Below, piece after piece: positions 1 to 7,042 of a DNA stretch of 14,702 nucleotides; position 1 is the first letter of the stretch, and each line of letters starts with the position of its first letter. The stretch covers positions 1-14,702 of the forward strand of contig CALIIG010000279.1 in assembly GCA_938018155.1 (NCBI GenBank), written 5' to 3'. The notes under the pieces were generated by a model. That model saw only the letters and a list, made by a program, of their open reading frames with translations, had not been told where the DNA came from and did not search any database. The position numbers were made by a program, and so were the translations under genes. The DNA is from an uncultured Prevotella sp. (GTDB taxonomy: Bacteria > Bacteroidota > Bacteroidia > Bacteroidales > Bacteroidaceae).

Positions 1-1
1 C

Positions 2-130
2 CGCCGTCGTGTGAACAAGCATGGTTTCGGCGAGAGAATGGCAACGAAGAACGGTCGTCGCGTATTGGCTGCCCGTCGTGCACGCGGTCGCAAGAAGTTG
101 ACTGTTTCTGACGAGAACCACGGAAAGTAA
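2..130 (+). CDS. rpmH: Ribosomal protein L34, C-terminal part (5' end outside window)
   Basis: The first 43 codons in frame 2 read as the end of bacterial ribosomal protein L34, a small basic protein of the large ribosomal subunit. Visible landmarks are the core [20 protein letters not shown], the arginine/lysine-rich stretch after it, and the tail [12 protein letters not shown], which resembles the Bacteroidetes form of L34. L34 is usually about 50 residues, so roughly 10 N-terminal residues lie left of the window. The stop codon TAA is at 128-130 and a strong hairpin terminator follows within 30 bp, so the gene ends its own transcript before the PASTA gene. The identification is secure; only the start is missing. 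Confidence 0.94.
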   Translation, partial: RRRVNKHGFGERMATKNGRRVLAARRARGRKKLTVSDENHGK

Positions 131-140
131 AAACTTTCAT

Positions 141-197
141 CGTCACGGCGTGACGATAAAAGGCAGCAAGGATAACCTGGCTGCCTTTTGTGTTTTT
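141..197 (+). terminator. Intrinsic terminator of rpmH (tandem hairpins)
   Basis: Two adjacent inverted repeats follow the rpmH stop. The first is small: CGTCAC at 141-146 pairs with GTGACG at 150-155. The second has a 10-bp stem, AAAAGGCAGC at 158-167 with GCTGCCTTTT at 180-189, and an extra AGG/CCT pairing inside the loop. T-rich sequence (TTTTGTGTTTTT) completes a rho-independent terminator for the + strand. The second hairpin is the likely functional one. Confidence 0.85.
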
Positions 198-267
198 GGG
201 CTGACTGGTGATGTCGGTATGATGGGTATGTACAAGGTGTACGGGCATCTAAAAACCGCGTAATTTA

Positions 268-299
268 TTTTGCAGTATAGCCTATTTGCACTAACTTTG
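268..299 (+). promoter_or_regulatory. Bacteroidetes-type promoter for the PASTA-rluD-ddl unit
   Basis: TAACTTTG at 292-299 matches the Bacteroidetes -7 element TAnnTTTG exactly, and TTTTG at 268-272 supplies the -33 element with 19 bp between them. Transcription would start near 305-307, leaving a very short leader of about a dozen bases before the ATG at 318. The match is by eye; no transcription start was mapped. Confidence 0.75.
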
Positions 300-317
300 T
301 AGAAAATCAGGGTATAG

Positions 318-1013
318 ATGACAGTTTCGGAATTTATAGGAAAGTTCAAAAGCGGGTATCTTTGGGGCAATCTGGCGGCTATGGTTGCGGTTGTTGTGCT
401 GCTTGCTTTTGGTTTTAAGGCTGCCATTGGCTTCTATACTCATCATGGCGAATCGATAGCCGTCCCGAAACTTATCCACAAAAACAGTGCCGATGCTGAG
501 CATATTCTTAACGAGTTGGGCCTTACCATGGAGGTCACCGATACCGGATATGTAAAGACATTGCCCCCGGGGTGTATTCTCGAACAGTCGCCGGCACCTG
601 GCGAATGCGTCAAGTCGGGACATGTAATTGCGGTTACCGTCAACGCTGCAAGCTCGCCGACAATAACCCTCCCCGATGTTATTGACAACTGTTCGTTGCG
701 CGAAGCCATGGCCAAGCTGACGGCAATGGGCTTTAAACTGGGCCAGCCCGAGTTTATTGCAGGTGAGAAAGACTGGGTGTACGGCATCCTGGTGAAAGGC
801 CGTCACGTTACGAGCGGCGACAAAATACCCGTAGACGATGTTCTGATTATTCAGGCTGGCAACGGCATGCGCTCTGCCGACGACTCAGTAAACTATGTGG
901 ATCCGGTTTTCCAACAGGAAGAAGAGGGCGACGTTGACGGCTTTGAGGAAGTTACAGGCTCGTCTGAAGAAGAGGAGAAACCGAAACCGGAGCCGGGTCC
1001 GTCAGGCCAGTAG
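318..1013 (+). CDS. Membrane-anchored protein with two PASTA domains
   Basis: A 231-residue protein with an N-terminal membrane anchor and two PASTA domains. A short cytoplasmic segment precedes one hydrophobic helix at about residues 18-40, so the rest should face the periplasm. PASTA 1 spans about 45-110 and shows the typical VxxTxPxGxILxQSPxPG pattern (residues 79-95). PASTA 2 spans about 114-180. The tail (about 197-220) is rich in Glu and Asp and ends in a Pro/Lys segment. PASTA domains are known from penicillin-binding proteins and Ser/Thr kinases, where they bind uncrosslinked peptidoglycan or muropeptides. Here there is no kinase or transpeptidase domain, so only binding or scaffolding can be inferred. 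The start at 318 fits the promoter just upstream. It precedes the pseudouridine synthase by 64 bp and ddl beyond it, a context suggesting a role at the cell wall. Domain assignment is firm; function is unknown. Confidence 0.88.
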   Translation: MTVSEFIGKFKSGYLWGNLAAMVAVVVLLAFGFKAAIGFYTHHGESIAVPKLIHKNSADAEHILNELGLTMEVTDTGYVKTLPPGCILEQSPAPGECVKSGHVIAVTVNAASSPTITLPDVIDNCSLREAMAKLTAMGFKLGQPEFIAGEKDWVYGILVKGRHVTSGDKIPVDDVLIIQAGNGMRSADDSVNYVDPVFQQEEEGDVDGFEEVTGSSEEEEKPKPEPGPSGQ

Positions 1014-1077
1014 CCTGTTGCTTGATGTATTTTTAGCAATGCAGTAAGCGGTAAACAATTTTCTCATTCTATAGCGA

Positions 1078-2202
1078 ATGATGCTTATTTCAACAGAAAA
1101 AATGCCCATGACAGAGCAATACGACGATATATTATTAGAAGACGACGAACTTGATGCTGCCGTTTTGCCAGCCGGAGAAGAGGGTTCAGACCTTTACGAA
1201 CACTGGAAAATGGTGGTCGATGCCGGCCAGATGCCTGTGCGGATTGACAAGTTTCTGGCTGAACACATGCAGCATTCGAGCCGTAACCGCATACAAACGG
1301 CGGCCGATGCAGGCTGTATTTTCGTGAGCGGGAGGCCGGTAAAAAGCAACTATAAGGTGCGTCCGGGCGATGAAATCAGCCTGATGCTCGACCGCCCCAG
1401 GCACGATTCGGCCATACAGCCCGAAGATATAGCATTGGACATAGTGTATGAAGACAACAGCCTGATGGTGATAAACAAAGAAGCAGGTATGGTAGTGCAC
1501 CCGGGAGCAGGCAATTTCAGCGGTACGCTGATTAACGCAGTGGCCTGGCATTTGCGCGATTTGGAGAGCTTCGATGCCAATAATCCGGAGGTGGGACTGG
1601 TGCATCGCATTGACAAAGACACCAGCGGACTGCTTGTTGTAGCCAAGACCCCCGAAGCCAAGACATCGCTCGGAAAGCAGTTTTTCAACAAAACCACGCA
1701 CCGAAGCTATCATGCTTTGGTATGGGGTAACCTTACAGAGGATGAAGGTAGCATTGAAGGGAACATTGCACGCGACCCCAAAGACCGCCTCCGCATGAAG
1801 GTTTTTTCACCCGGTTCGGGCATAGGGAAAGCTGCCGTAACCCATTATCGCGTGCTGGAACGGTTTGGATATGTAACCCTTGTTGAGTGTATTCTCGAAA
1901 CAGGACGTACGCATCAAATCCGCGCTCACCTGCGAAGCACAGGCCATCCCCTCTTTGGCGACGAACGATATGGCGGTACGGAGATTCTGCGTGGGCAGCG
2001 AAGCTCTACCTATAAGGCTTTTATCCAAAACTGTTTTAAACTTTGCCCGAGGCAGGCCCTGCATGCAAAGACGCTGGGTTTTGTCCATCCCGGGACGGGA
2101 AAACAGATGGATTTTGATTCGGAATGGCCACACGACTTTGCCAGCCTTATCGAAAAGTGGCGTGCATTTATCAAAGGAACTACGGCGAAGCCGGACATTT
2201 GA
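1078..2202 (+). CDS. rluD: RluD-like 23S rRNA pseudouridine synthase (RluA family)
   Basis: This cytoplasmic enzyme isomerises uridines to pseudouridine in 23S rRNA (E. coli RluD modifies helix 69). An acidic N-terminal extension of about 50 residues comes first. An S4 RNA-binding domain follows at about 53-105 (PVRIDKFLAEH ... VRPGDEISL), then the RluA-type catalytic domain from about 118. The catalytic motif HRIDKDTSG is at 176-184, with Asp179 matching the nucleophilic aspartate of the HRLDKDTSG signature. GRTHQIRAHL (about 276-285) is the other hallmark. At 374 residues it is longer than E. coli RluD (326), mainly because of the N-terminal extension. ATG codons at 1078, 1081, 1102 and 1108 are all in frame; 1108 gives a start MTEQYDD and is a reasonable alternative. 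No promoter is evident in the 64-bp upstream gap, so co-transcription with the PASTA gene is likely. Family is certain; the exact target uridines are inferred. Confidence 0.92.
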   Translation: MMLISTEKMPMTEQYDDILLEDDELDAAVLPAGEEGSDLYEHWKMVVDAGQMPVRIDKFLAEHMQHSSRNRIQTAADAGCIFVSGRPVKSNYKVRPGDEISLMLDRPRHDSAIQPEDIALDIVYEDNSLMVINKEAGMVVHPGAGNFSGTLINAVAWHLRDLESFDANNPEVGLVHRIDKDTSGLLVVAKTPEAKTSLGKQFFNKTTHRSYHALVWGNLTEDEGSIEGNIARDPKDRLRMKVFSPGSGIGKAAVTHYRVLERFGYVTLVECILETGRTHQIRAHLRSTGHPLFGDERYGGTEILRGQRSSTYKAFIQNCFKLCPRQALHAKTLGFVHPGTGKQMDFDSEWPHDFASLIEKWRAFIKGTTAKPDI

Positions 2203-2268
2203 AACGCGGAAACAGGGAATGAACAGGAACGATAATAAAATACGAACAGAATATTATTTACTGAAGAT

Positions 2269-3267
2269 ATGAAGAATCTTAAAAGAAACATTGCTATTGT
2301 ATGCGGTGGCGATTCGTCCGAACATGCCGTATCGTTGCGCTCTGCACAAGGTTTGTATTCGTTTTTTGACAAGGAACGCTACAACGTTTACGTGGTAGAT
2401 GTGAAGGGACAAACCTGGAACGTGAACTTTGATAACGGTGAAGTGGCACCGATTGACCGCAACGACTTTTCCTTTATTGGTCAGGATGGTAAGGCTGTAG
2501 TCTTTGATTACGCCTACATTACGATACACGGGCAGCCCGGTGAGAACGGTCCGATGCAGGGATACTTTGATTTAATTCACCTCCCTTACTCGACGAGCGG
2601 GGTGCTTGTTGAGGCAATGACGTTCGATAAATACGTATTAAACAACTACCTGCGCGGCTTTGGTGTGAACGTTGGCGACAGCATTTTGCTGCATCGTGGT
2701 GAAAAATACAACGCTGAGGCTATTGCAGAGCGAATTGGTATGCCTTGTTTTGTGAAACCTGCAGCCGATGGTTCGAGTTTCGGTGTGAGCAAAGTGAAGA
2801 ACGCTGACCAGCTTGCACCTGCACTCCGTAAGGCTTTTATGGAAAGCAGCGAGGCAATGGTTGAATCGTTCCTCGATGGTATTGAAATATCACAAGGCGT
2901 GTATAAGACACGCAATAAGTCGGTAGTACTGCCCGCTACCGAAGTAGTTACGAAGAATGAGTTCTTTGATTATGATGCCAAATACAACGGACAGGTACAG
3001 GAAATAACCCCTGCGCGCCTGTCAAAAGAAACGGCAGAGAAGGTGGCTGCGGAGACAAGCCGCATCTATGACATCCTGAGGGCAAACGGAATTATTCGTA
3101 TCGACTATATCATATCGAAAGACGAGGACGGCAACGACAAAATAAACATGCTCGAAATAAACACTACTCCGGGCATGACGCCAACGAGTTTTATACCCCA
3201 GCAGGTGCGTGCAGCCGGCCTTAACATAAAGGATGTGCTGACCGATATTGTAGAAAACCAGTTCTAA
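2269..3267 (+). CDS. ddl: D-alanine--D-alanine ligase
   Basis: A cytoplasmic ATP-grasp enzyme that joins two D-alanines for the peptidoglycan stem peptide. At 332 residues it is slightly longer than E. coli DdlB. N-terminal domain: GGDSSEHAVSL at 13-23, with Glu18 matching the glutamate that holds the first D-Ala. Central domain: HGQPGENG (87-94), then the ATP-binding FVKPAADGSSFGVSKV (161-176). The omega-loop sequence FDYDAKY (233-239) keeps the Lys-Tyr pair of D-Ala-D-Ala ligases and argues against a D-Ala-D-Lac (Van-type) enzyme. The metal ligands are conserved in IRIDY (Asp279) and MLEINTTPGMT (Glu296, Asn298). It starts 66 bp after the pseudouridine synthase with no visible promoter or terminator between them, so it likely closes a three-gene unit. 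A strong terminator follows 52 bp after the stop. Nothing is unusual in the sequence. Confidence 0.96.
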   Translation: MKNLKRNIAIVCGGDSSEHAVSLRSAQGLYSFFDKERYNVYVVDVKGQTWNVNFDNGEVAPIDRNDFSFIGQDGKAVVFDYAYITIHGQPGENGPMQGYFDLIHLPYSTSGVLVEAMTFDKYVLNNYLRGFGVNVGDSILLHRGEKYNAEAIAERIGMPCFVKPAADGSSFGVSKVKNADQLAPALRKAFMESSEAMVESFLDGIEISQGVYKTRNKSVVLPATEVVTKNEFFDYDAKYNGQVQEITPARLSKETAEKVAAETSRIYDILRANGIIRIDYIISKDEDGNDKINMLEINTTPGMTPTSFIPQQVRAAGLNIKDVLTDIVENQF

Positions 3268-3319
3268 ACCATTGTATCGGTTATTATATAATAAGGTGAA
3301 CCCTTAAGGAAAATACAAT

Positions 3320-3359
3320 AAGGGAGGTCAGGTTTATATGTAAGAACCTGACCTCCCTT
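3320..3359. terminator. Shared bidirectional terminator between ddl and the esterase gene
   Basis: A perfect 15-bp stem, AAGGGAGGTCAGGTT at 3320-3334 with its complement at 3345-3359, encloses a 10-base loop. On the + strand the stem runs into TTTTTATTT, a textbook T-run. On the - strand the hairpin directly follows the esterase stop (3361-3363), but its downstream tract (ATTGTATTTTCC) is a poorer T-run. It therefore probably ends transcription from both converging units, more efficiently for ddl. Confidence 0.88.
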
Positions 3360-3360
3360 T

Positions 3361-4767
3361 TTATTTGTATGATGGCTTGCGCCCTAAAATTTTCTGTAAA
3401 ATATCGGTATAGGCGTGCGCATAAACCATTGTGCCGAGGTCGTTGGGATGTGAACCTTCAATCATTCCCTCTTCACCGAGCACCAATTTTTCTTTTTCGA
3501 GCAGGTAAATATTCTTTATTCCCTGACGCTTCATGGTTTTATAGGCCTTATACAGTGCAGCATTGGCAGCGAGGTATGAAGCATAGGACGCTTTCATCAT
3601 GACGCTGTCGCTGGCTGCATAGTTCTGAACGAGAACGACAGGCGTATTGTTTTTCTGTCTCAATATGGCAATACCTTCGGTAATGCGCTTTATGATTTCG
3701 TTCTCTGAAAAGCGATGTGAGTTGGGGATAGGGTCGATAACGTATGCCCTTGCGTCAATTTCGGCCAACGCTTTAAACAGTACAGACTCCATAAAACAGT
3801 TGCCCGAGAAGCCGAGATTTATTGCGGGCATATTGAGGTTACGCTGTACAATATTGGTGATGCTGAGGCCCGGGCGCGATGGTGACGCCCCCTGGATGAT
3901 GGAAGAACCGTATACAACCACGGGCTTTTCGGTGGATGGGGCAATGAAACGGAACGTAGAGCCTTCACCTGTACCTACTTCAAGGAAGGTAACTGTGTTG
4001 TAATTGGGTAAGTAAAGTTGGTATTCAGTTGGCCCCTTTACATCGATATTACGGTAGAAAAATCTTGTGGTGTCGGCTGCTGTCTTGCCAAAACGGTAGT
4101 GTTGATGGGTGCCAAGCCAGTGGAAAACGCCATTTGGCATGACGGCATACAGGTCAACTCCCGATTCGTTCAGACTACTCATGTTGGTTAATGCCGATTT
4201 GTTGGCGGTCTTCATACGTACACAGATATTGGGCGAATTGGTGACAAAGCGCAGCGATATGCCTGCACTTTGGCGCGAAAGTTTGTATACGGCAGTTGGC
4301 AATAGGGGCTTTAATCGTTCGGGCATGCGTGCAAACGATGCTGCTCCAATCTCATTATTCCATGCCCTGCCGTGCAAGGGGGGAATAGTTTCAGACATAG
4401 GGTTATGCCAAATCCACTGTTCAGCAGGTTGTTTTTTGGGGTCCTGCCCTTGTAAGGTGGGCGATAAGGTGCTGGCTTTAAGATGTAACGAAGATAGGAA
4501 AAGAAGTAAAAAGAGAGAGGCTGCTGTATGAATAATGCTGATATTTTGCCTCTCTACAAACTTGTTTTTAAACACAGAAACACCAACAATAACAAGGAGA
4601 GAGTCAATCTTCAGCACCTCTTTGAGTACTGATGACAGGTTAATCAATGAGGAAAAACGGCCCGATATAATTACGATAATGCTTAATAACCCCATAGTCC
4701 ACATCATTGTAACGATAAGATGCAGAAGTTTTATAACCTTAATTCCTTTGGCACCAATGGTCTTCAT
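3361..4767 (-). CDS. SGNH/GDSL-type esterase with an extra N-terminal membrane segment
   Basis: The body resembles the Bacteroidetes esterases with an N-terminal GxDLY domain followed by a GDSL-like catalytic domain (Lipase_GDSL_3 type). SGVDLYAV at 202-209 is the GxDLY signature. VYGSSIIQG (285-293) is the serine block with Asp of GDS replaced by Ser, so Ser289 is the expected nucleophile. GFSGN (319-323) gives the block-III Asn323, and SHPNDLG (439-445) carries the catalytic His440. Related enzymes usually have Asp three residues before that His; here it is Glu437. The N-terminus is odd. Residues 78-97 (ISIIHTAASLFLLLFL...) look like a normal signal peptide, but about 70 residues precede it and contain a hydrophobic helix (11-35) and part of another (54-65). 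An in-frame GTG at 4575 would give a conventional signal peptide, yet the good promoter lies just upstream of the ATG at 4767. Likely substrate: acyl or acetyl esters outside the cytoplasm; the exact target is unknown. Confidence 0.82.
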   Translation of the reverse strand: MKTIGAKGIKVIKLLHLIVTMMWTMGLLSIIVIISGRFSSLINLSSVLKEVLKIDSLLVIVGVSVFKNKFVERQNISIIHTAASLFLLLFLSSLHLKASTLSPTLQGQDPKKQPAEQWIWHNPMSETIPPLHGRAWNNEIGAASFARMPERLKPLLPTAVYKLSRQSAGISLRFVTNSPNICVRMKTANKSALTNMSSLNESGVDLYAVMPNGVFHWLGTHQHYRFGKTAADTTRFFYRNIDVKGPTEYQLYLPNYNTVTFLEVGTGEGSTFRFIAPSTEKPVVVYGSSIIQGASPSRPGLSITNIVQRNLNMPAINLGFSGNCFMESVLFKALAEIDARAYVIDPIPNSHRFSENEIIKRITEGIAILRQKNNTPVVLVQNYAASDSVMMKASYASYLAANAALYKAYKTMKRQGIKNIYLLEKEKLVLGEEGMIEGSHPNDLGTMVYAHAYTDILQKILGRKPSYK

Positions 4768-4802
4768 TTCTTATAGGTTTAATATAAAAAGCTGTAATAT
4801 GG

Positions 4803-4830
4803 CAAATATACTAAAAAGAAGGGAAACCAA
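4803..4830 (-). promoter_or_regulatory. Promoter of the SGNH esterase gene
   Basis: Read on the - strand, TATATTTG (4810 to 4803) matches the -7 consensus TAnnTTTG exactly, and TTG (4830 to 4828) sits 17 bp upstream as a partial -33 element. Transcription would start near 4796, about 30 bases before the ATG at 4767. This suggests the esterase can be expressed apart from the upstream operon. It also supports the ATG at 4767 rather than the internal GTG. Confidence 0.6.
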
Positions 4831-4910
4831 TAATATGCCAAACGCGAAAGGTTGGCGATGGTATTGATTTCCCCTGGTATTAAATTGTACAGACCGTTAG
4901 CCTTTTAAGT

Positions 4911-5678
4911 TTACTTTGCCAGCTTGATAGCCTCAACGGGTTTGTTCGTTGTGATGAAGTCGACACCCGCTTTAATGAAACCGTCAATATCGTTAAGGTC
5001 GTTAACTGTCCATACATTGACGGTGAGACCCAAGTCATGACACTGCTTAATCCATTCGGGATGAGCGGCCAATACTTGGTAATGGTAGTCGATTCCATCC
5101 AATCCTTTGTCTTTGATGGTTTGCGGATCCCAGTCGCCATTCAGGTAAGAGACGGGCGAATCAGGGCATAACTTCTTCAGCAAAAGGCAGGCATTGCCGC
5201 TAAACGATATGTAATCGGTACGGTCGGCCAACCCTTTTGCCTTTACCATTTCAACAGTCTGGCGCACCAACGAGTCTTCATGGCTCTGGCTATACTGGGC
5301 TTTGATTTCGAGGATAAGGCGGGTTTTCAGTGACTTTCCCGCATCGAGATACTCTTCGAGAGAGGCTAATCTCTCTCCGTTTCTGAGCTTACATTTCTTT
5401 AAATCCTTATAGTTTGAGGTCTGAATCTGATACTTTCCTATCGTCGGATCGTGGTTAACGACGATCCTGTTGTCTTTTGTGAGATGTACATCAAACTCAG
5501 AACCGTAAGCCCCTATGGCATCAGCGGCACGCAAAGACGTCAGTGAGTTTTGAGCACTTCCGGGGCAATCCCAATAACCTCGGTGCGCAATGATTTTAGT
5601 TTGAGCCTGTAAAGTGGTTCCCATAAAGGCCATTACAACGAATGATGCCAATTTAATACGAATGTGTGAATAGTTCAT
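4911..5678 (-). CDS. Periplasmic glycerophosphodiester phosphodiesterase (GDPD family)
   Basis: This enzyme hydrolyses glycerophosphodiesters (deacylated phospholipids such as glycerophosphocholine or glycerophosphoethanolamine) to sn-glycerol 3-phosphate and an alcohol. At 255 residues it has a single GDPD TIM-barrel domain. A signal peptide occupies about residues 1-26 and ends ...TTLQAQ; there is no lipobox cysteine, so it should be a soluble periplasmic protein. Catalytic and metal-binding landmarks are present: AHRGYW (His32, Arg33), SEFDVHLTKD (Glu61, Asp63), VNHDPTI (His76), LEIKA (Glu124, Lys126), and near the end NVWTVND and GVDFITTNKP. It lies 102 bp after the BACON lipoprotein gene in the same direction. 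That gap has no TAnnTTTG promoter but does hold a weak hairpin, so co-transcription with the susCD genes is likely, perhaps with attenuation. Together with the GlpT-like antiporter it points to glycerol-phosphate scavenging. Family is certain; natural substrate is inferred. Confidence 0.94.
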   Translation of the reverse strand: MNYSHIRIKLASFVVMAFMGTTLQAQTKIIAHRGYWDCPGSAQNSLTSLRAADAIGAYGSEFDVHLTKDNRIVVNHDPTIGKYQIQTSNYKDLKKCKLRNGERLASLEEYLDAGKSLKTRLILEIKAQYSQSHEDSLVRQTVEMVKAKGLADRTDYISFSGNACLLLKKLCPDSPVSYLNGDWDPQTIKDKGLDGIDYHYQVLAAHPEWIKQCHDLGLTVNVWTVNDLNDIDGFIKAGVDFITTNKPVEAIKLAK

Positions 5679-5736
5679 TGTATTTGTAATATTAAAATGT
5701 TGAATGTATGAAAATTTCTATTTGAATTTCTGTTAA

Positions 5737-5765
5737 AACGGGTATAAACCTGCATGAATACCGTT
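5737..5765 (-). other. Intercistronic hairpin between BACON and GDPD genes
   Basis: AACGGGTAT at 5737-5745 pairs with ATACCGTT at 5758-5765, with one bulged G and a 12-base loop. On the - strand the stem is followed by TTTTAAC, a short T-run. It could be a weak terminator or an RNA-processing point reducing GDPD expression relative to susCD. The stem is short, so this is tentative. Confidence 0.4.
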
Positions 5766-5780
5766 ATGTGGCTGAAATAT

Positions 5781-7040
5781 TTATTCTTTCATCACCTTAA
5801 CATCGTCAATATAACAGCGGTTTTTGCTCTGGCCAACACCATTTAACGCTGCGCCCCATACTTCTCCACCAATGAAAACCAAGCGGGTTTCGCTGGTTGC
5901 GTTCTTAATGTGGAACGTGAAGTTGGCATCGGGCTGTGCAAAGGGGTTATACTCGCTGTTGGGAACGACCTTCGGGAACGACGTAAGCTCGAAACGAATA
6001 CATTTATGTACGGTACCGTTTATTTCGATAGTGCTGTTGTCGTTAACCAGTTCGCCCGGCCCCATAATGCCTACTTTAAGAACGGCATCATCATGTTTAT
6101 TATTACCTGCCGTATAGCCAACACCCTTGAAATCGACCTGAATGTTGGTAGGTTCTGTCAGTCCTGTCAGGGCTGGAGACACTGCATCACCCGCATTTTT
6201 GGTCTTACCAAGTTTGATATAGCCTATACCGCCGTAGAGAAAACCGCTGATAGTGGTCCATCCGTGAGCCTTTTCAGCAGCACTCCACTTCGAAAAATTC
6301 TCTTCGGGATATTCATAATATGGTTTCTCTTCGCCCTCGCTGAGCCACGTAAAGTCTTCATTCATGACAAGACCAGGGGCTGATTGGGTGATGATTGTCG
6401 TTGAAACAAGATGACTTTGTTCACCTGTTCCTTGAACAGTAAGGTTAACAGAGCGGTCGTCGGTGCGGTTTTTATCGTATGAAATAAATACCGAGTCGTT
6501 AGTTTGCCGGTCAATCCGTGCCCACGCCGCAGCCGAAAGAGTAGCCTCAAAGGGAATGTTGTGGTTAATGGCAATGGCTAATTTGCCTGCCTCCGGGAGC
6601 AAATTAAAACCCTGTTCGCCATTAACAATCTGTACCAAGGGCTGATTTGCTTCCTGAATAATGTTGAGCACATTAAGCGTTGTGCCATCTTTTGATACAA
6701 AGTTAAACTTGCCTTCACGCGTGCTAAAGGCCGTATTTTTATCGGCCCAATAGTGTATAATACCGTCGTCTACGCCTTCATCTACGAAGAGATGCAGCCA
6801 TGTCGTATCGGCCGGATTGGCATATTGTACCTTCCATGCGCGGTTTGAACGAACGGTTACTTGCTTGCGGTTGGCTTGTGTCATGCCGTCGACGTTTATA
6901 TTTATGGTTGTAGAAGGCAGGTCAAACTTAAGGAATGGTTCACCCGTTTCAGTGTCATTGTCAGAGCATGCCGAAAAGGATATAAGCCCTACAAAGAGCA
7001 ATAATGATGCAAATATTTTATTTTTGTTCATGGTTTTCAT
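5781..7040 (-). CDS. Surface lipoprotein with two BACON-like domains
   Basis: A 419-residue lipoprotein. The lipobox SFSAC places the lipidated cysteine at residue 25. The next residues, SDNDTE, are acidic, as in Bacteroides lipoproteins exported to the cell surface. Two BACON-like immunoglobulin folds follow. The first is at about 36-131 (VRSNRAWKV, later STREGKFNF and NIIQEANQP). The second, more diverged, is at about 135-222 (FEATLSAAAWARI, ending IITQSAPG). The C-terminal part (about 225-419) looks like a beta-sandwich (GWTTISGFLYGGIGYIKLG, ending CYIDDVKVMKE) of the type often used for ligand binding; I cannot name its family. It starts 2 bp after the SusD stop, the usual place for a SusE/SusF-like accessory binding protein. 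It has no recognisable catalytic motif. ATGs at 7040 and 7031 both precede the signal peptide. Role inferred: capturing substrate for the SusCD complex. Confidence 0.8.
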   Translation of the reverse strand: MKTMNKNKIFASLLLFVGLISFSACSDNDTETGEPFLKFDLPSTTININVDGMTQANRKQVTVRSNRAWKVQYANPADTTWLHLFVDEGVDDGIIHYWADKNTAFSTREGKFNFVSKDGTTLNVLNIIQEANQPLVQIVNGEQGFNLLPEAGKLAIAINHNIPFEATLSAAAWARIDRQTNDSVFISYDKNRTDDRSVNLTVQGTGEQSHLVSTTIITQSAPGLVMNEDFTWLSEGEEKPYYEYPEENFSKWSAAEKAHGWTTISGFLYGGIGYIKLGKTKNAGDAVSPALTGLTEPTNIQVDFKGVGYTAGNNKHDDAVLKVGIMGPGELVNDNSTIEINGTVHKCIRFELTSFPKVVPNSEYNPFAQPDANFTFHIKNATSETRLVFIGGEVWGAALNGVGQSKNRCYIDDVKVMKE

Positions 7041-7042
7041 TT

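Noticed and set aside
291..806. A 171-codon open frame on the - strand opposite the PASTA gene
   Set aside because: Its predicted protein shows no domain or signal, and it overlaps a gene with clear PASTA motifs and a promoter.
2269..3267. Ligase considered as a vancomycin-resistance type D-Ala-D-Lac ligase
   Set aside because: The omega loop keeps the Lys-Tyr pair of ordinary D-Ala-D-Ala ligases and no vanH or vanX-like neighbours are present.
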